Source: JAPLMW01 sp964619675
GTDB taxonomy: Bacteria; Planctomycetota; Phycisphaerae; Sedimentisphaerales; UBA12454
Assembly (NCBI GenBank): GCA_964619675.1
Contig: CAZUEO010000044.1
Span: 1-12,793 of the forward strand
Length of the DNA: 12,793 nt
Reading direction: 5' to 3'
Under the pieces are notes generated by a model. That model was not told where the DNA came from, searched no databases, and saw nothing but the letters and a program-made list of their open reading frames with translations. The position numbers and the translations under genes were made by a program. This document shows positions 11,726 to 12,793 of this stretch, piece by piece (positions within the stretch are counted from its first letter, which is position 1; every line of letters begins with the position of its first letter).

Positions 11726-12793
11726 CTAAAAATTGAACAAATATCCCTTATTTTTAGCACTGCCGCCAAAATCGAGGTATTTTACGGCTTTAAGCAGCCT
11801 GGCAGTTACCCTATCAATATCGTCAATCGAATGGATTTTTGCCAATTTTCTTTTTTTCAGTATTGTTTTAACCGCTTTAAGGCCAAGGCCTGGCACCCGT
11901 AAAAGTTTATATTTCGTTGCTTTATTTACATTTACAGGGAAAAATTCGGGATGACTTTCCGCCCAGACCTCTTTAGGGTCGGTTGTAAGTGATAGGCGAC
12001 CTGAATTGTCGTATAATATGTCAGATTGATTGAATCCATATTTGCGGAGCAAAAAGTCAACCTGATACAACCTGTGTTCTCGCATAAAGGACTGCGGGGA
12101 ATTGGCGCTTTGTTCCTTAAACTCATCTGAATCGGGCCGCTGATAAGCTGAAAAGTAGGCTCTGCTTAGGCCGACCCTTTCATAAAGGGCTGCTGTATAA
12201 TCGACTATATGGCGGTCGGTTTCGTCGGCAGCGCCGACGATAAACTGTGTTGTCTGTTTAACTCTGCGTCTGCTGCCTGCGGTAAGCCTGCTCATAAGTT
12301 TAATAGGTTCGACAATATCCCGCAAAAAATCTTTTTTGTTAGACAATTTTTCGAGAAATTCCTTTCCCGGCGTTTCGATGTTCAGGGAGACGGCATCGGC
12401 AACTGAAATCGCTTTTTCTATCGCGGCAGGGCTCGAGCCGGGCAGGACTTTCAGGTGAATATAGCCTCTGAAACCGTGCTTTTTGCGAAGGACCTCGGCA
12501 GGGGCAATAAGCTTTTCCATCGTTGCATCGGCTGAGCTGATTATTCCGCTGGACAAAAACAGGCCAAAAACTTCACCTCTGTTGTAGTAATCGAGAAATG
12601 AGCGGACAATTTCGCTGCAGTTGAGCATGCAGCGGGCAACGTCGGTATCCTGTCGGAGAGGACAGTATTTACAATCGCTTGAACAGACGTTTGAGATAAG
12701 CGTTTTAAATAACACAGTTCTTCCGCCGTTCGGCAGTGCCACCGGGTATATCCATCTGCCGCTATGGCCGCGGGTTCGATGGCCCGATTTATA
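11726..12793 (-). CDS. Radical SAM / helix-hairpin-helix protein (COG4277, DNA-linked), N-terminus missing
   Basis: The frame is open to the right edge of the window, so the true start is outside; the GTG at 12742 is internal, with 17 more in-frame codons (including GRWIYPVALPNGG) before it. The radical SAM cluster CSSDCKYC lies at 12662-12685. It is followed by segments typical of the family: GLFLSSGI, GYIHLKVLPG, SLNIETPGK, QTTQFIVGAADETDRHI, SRAYFSAYQ, and HRLYQVDFLLRKYGF. The C-terminal ~80 residues hold a helix-hairpin-helix (NVNKATKYKLLRVPGLGLK), a sequence-nonspecific DNA-binding motif. This family is often annotated as a putative DNA modification or repair radical SAM enzyme and is often paired with a uracil-DNA-glycosylase-like protein; none is in this window, but the upstream neighbour is out of view. 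The reaction is not known to me. Confidence 0.88.
   Translation of the reverse strand, partial: YKSGHRTRGHSGRWIYPVALPNGGRTVLFKTLISNVCSSDCKYCPLRQDTDVARCMLNCSEIVRSFLDYYNRGEVFGLFLSSGIISSADATMEKLIAPAEVLRKKHGFRGYIHLKVLPGSSPAAIEKAISVADAVSLNIETPGKEFLEKLSNKKDFLRDIVEPIKLMSRLTAGSRRRVKQTTQFIVGAADETDRHIVDYTAALYERVGLSRAYFSAYQRPDSDEFKEQSANSPQSFMREHRLYQVDFLLRKYGFNQSDILYDNSGRLSLTTDPKEVWAESHPEFFPVNVNKATKYKLLRVPGLGLKAVKTILKKRKLAKIHSIDDIDRVTARLLKAVKYLDFGGSAKNKGYLFNF

Noticed and set aside
12760..12785. GGGTTCGATGGCCC, like a tRNA T arm
   Set aside because: The loop is 8 nt, there is no acceptor or anticodon arm, and the stretch is coding sequence of the radical SAM gene.

Overview
The window reads as an accessory-poor chromosomal stretch from a diderm, probably anaerobic bacterium. 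The best guess is the PVC group, Planctomycetota and perhaps Phycisphaerae. The pointers are a Kdo pathway gene (kdsB, so an LPS-type outer membrane), kdsB joined to pyrG as I recall for chlamydiae, a strongly divergent CTP synthase, a zinc-ribbon membrane protein of a kind common in planctomycetes, and a lysine-only micro-protein. A corrinoid-activator-type ferredoxin/ATPase and radical SAM enzymes fit an anaerobic lifestyle. This assignment is inference; the rRNA fragment would settle it by database comparison.

Layout. Positions 1-678 are the end of an rRNA operon: the 3' end of 23S rRNA, a spacer full of 7-nt repeats and perfect palindromes, 5S rRNA, and a strong intrinsic terminator. Next comes a small membrane protein on the minus strand with its own good promoter, divergent from tatA. 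tatA and tatC then face each other tail to tail. A PilT-type ATPase, a zinc-ribbon/multi-pass membrane protein, a COG0731-type radical SAM enzyme and a 2Fe-2S/ASKHA protein run along the plus strand (2220-6785). nadD faces this run. A gene-poor interval of about 590 bp (7418-8004) follows. It leads into an 18-residue lysine-rich micro-protein (MAKKKKAAKKKKVAKKKK) with a near-perfect ribosome binding site, followed by about 150 nt of highly structured RNA and a strong terminator. A coiled-coil lipoprotein is next. The rest lies on the minus strand: a partial HhH/radical SAM gene, rpsU, then kdsB-pyrG with overlapping ends.

How the genes fit together. Most are housekeeping: protein export (Tat), NAD synthesis (NadD), CTP synthesis feeding CMP-Kdo synthesis (PyrG to KdsB), and translation (5S, 23S, bS21). 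PilT-like and zinc-ribbon membrane proteins probably form one surface-apparatus unit. The radical SAM and ASKHA genes are nearly fused and may act in the same pathway.

Most unusual items: the lysine micro-protein with a hairpin-covered Shine-Dalgarno and a 3' RNA whose helices exclude each other; the CTP synthase whose HPE triad motif reads HPC; and the 23S-5S spacer built of heptamer arrays around a perfect 28-bp palindrome. Several neighbouring genes end within 3-8 bp of each other in convergent orientation, with no visible terminator.
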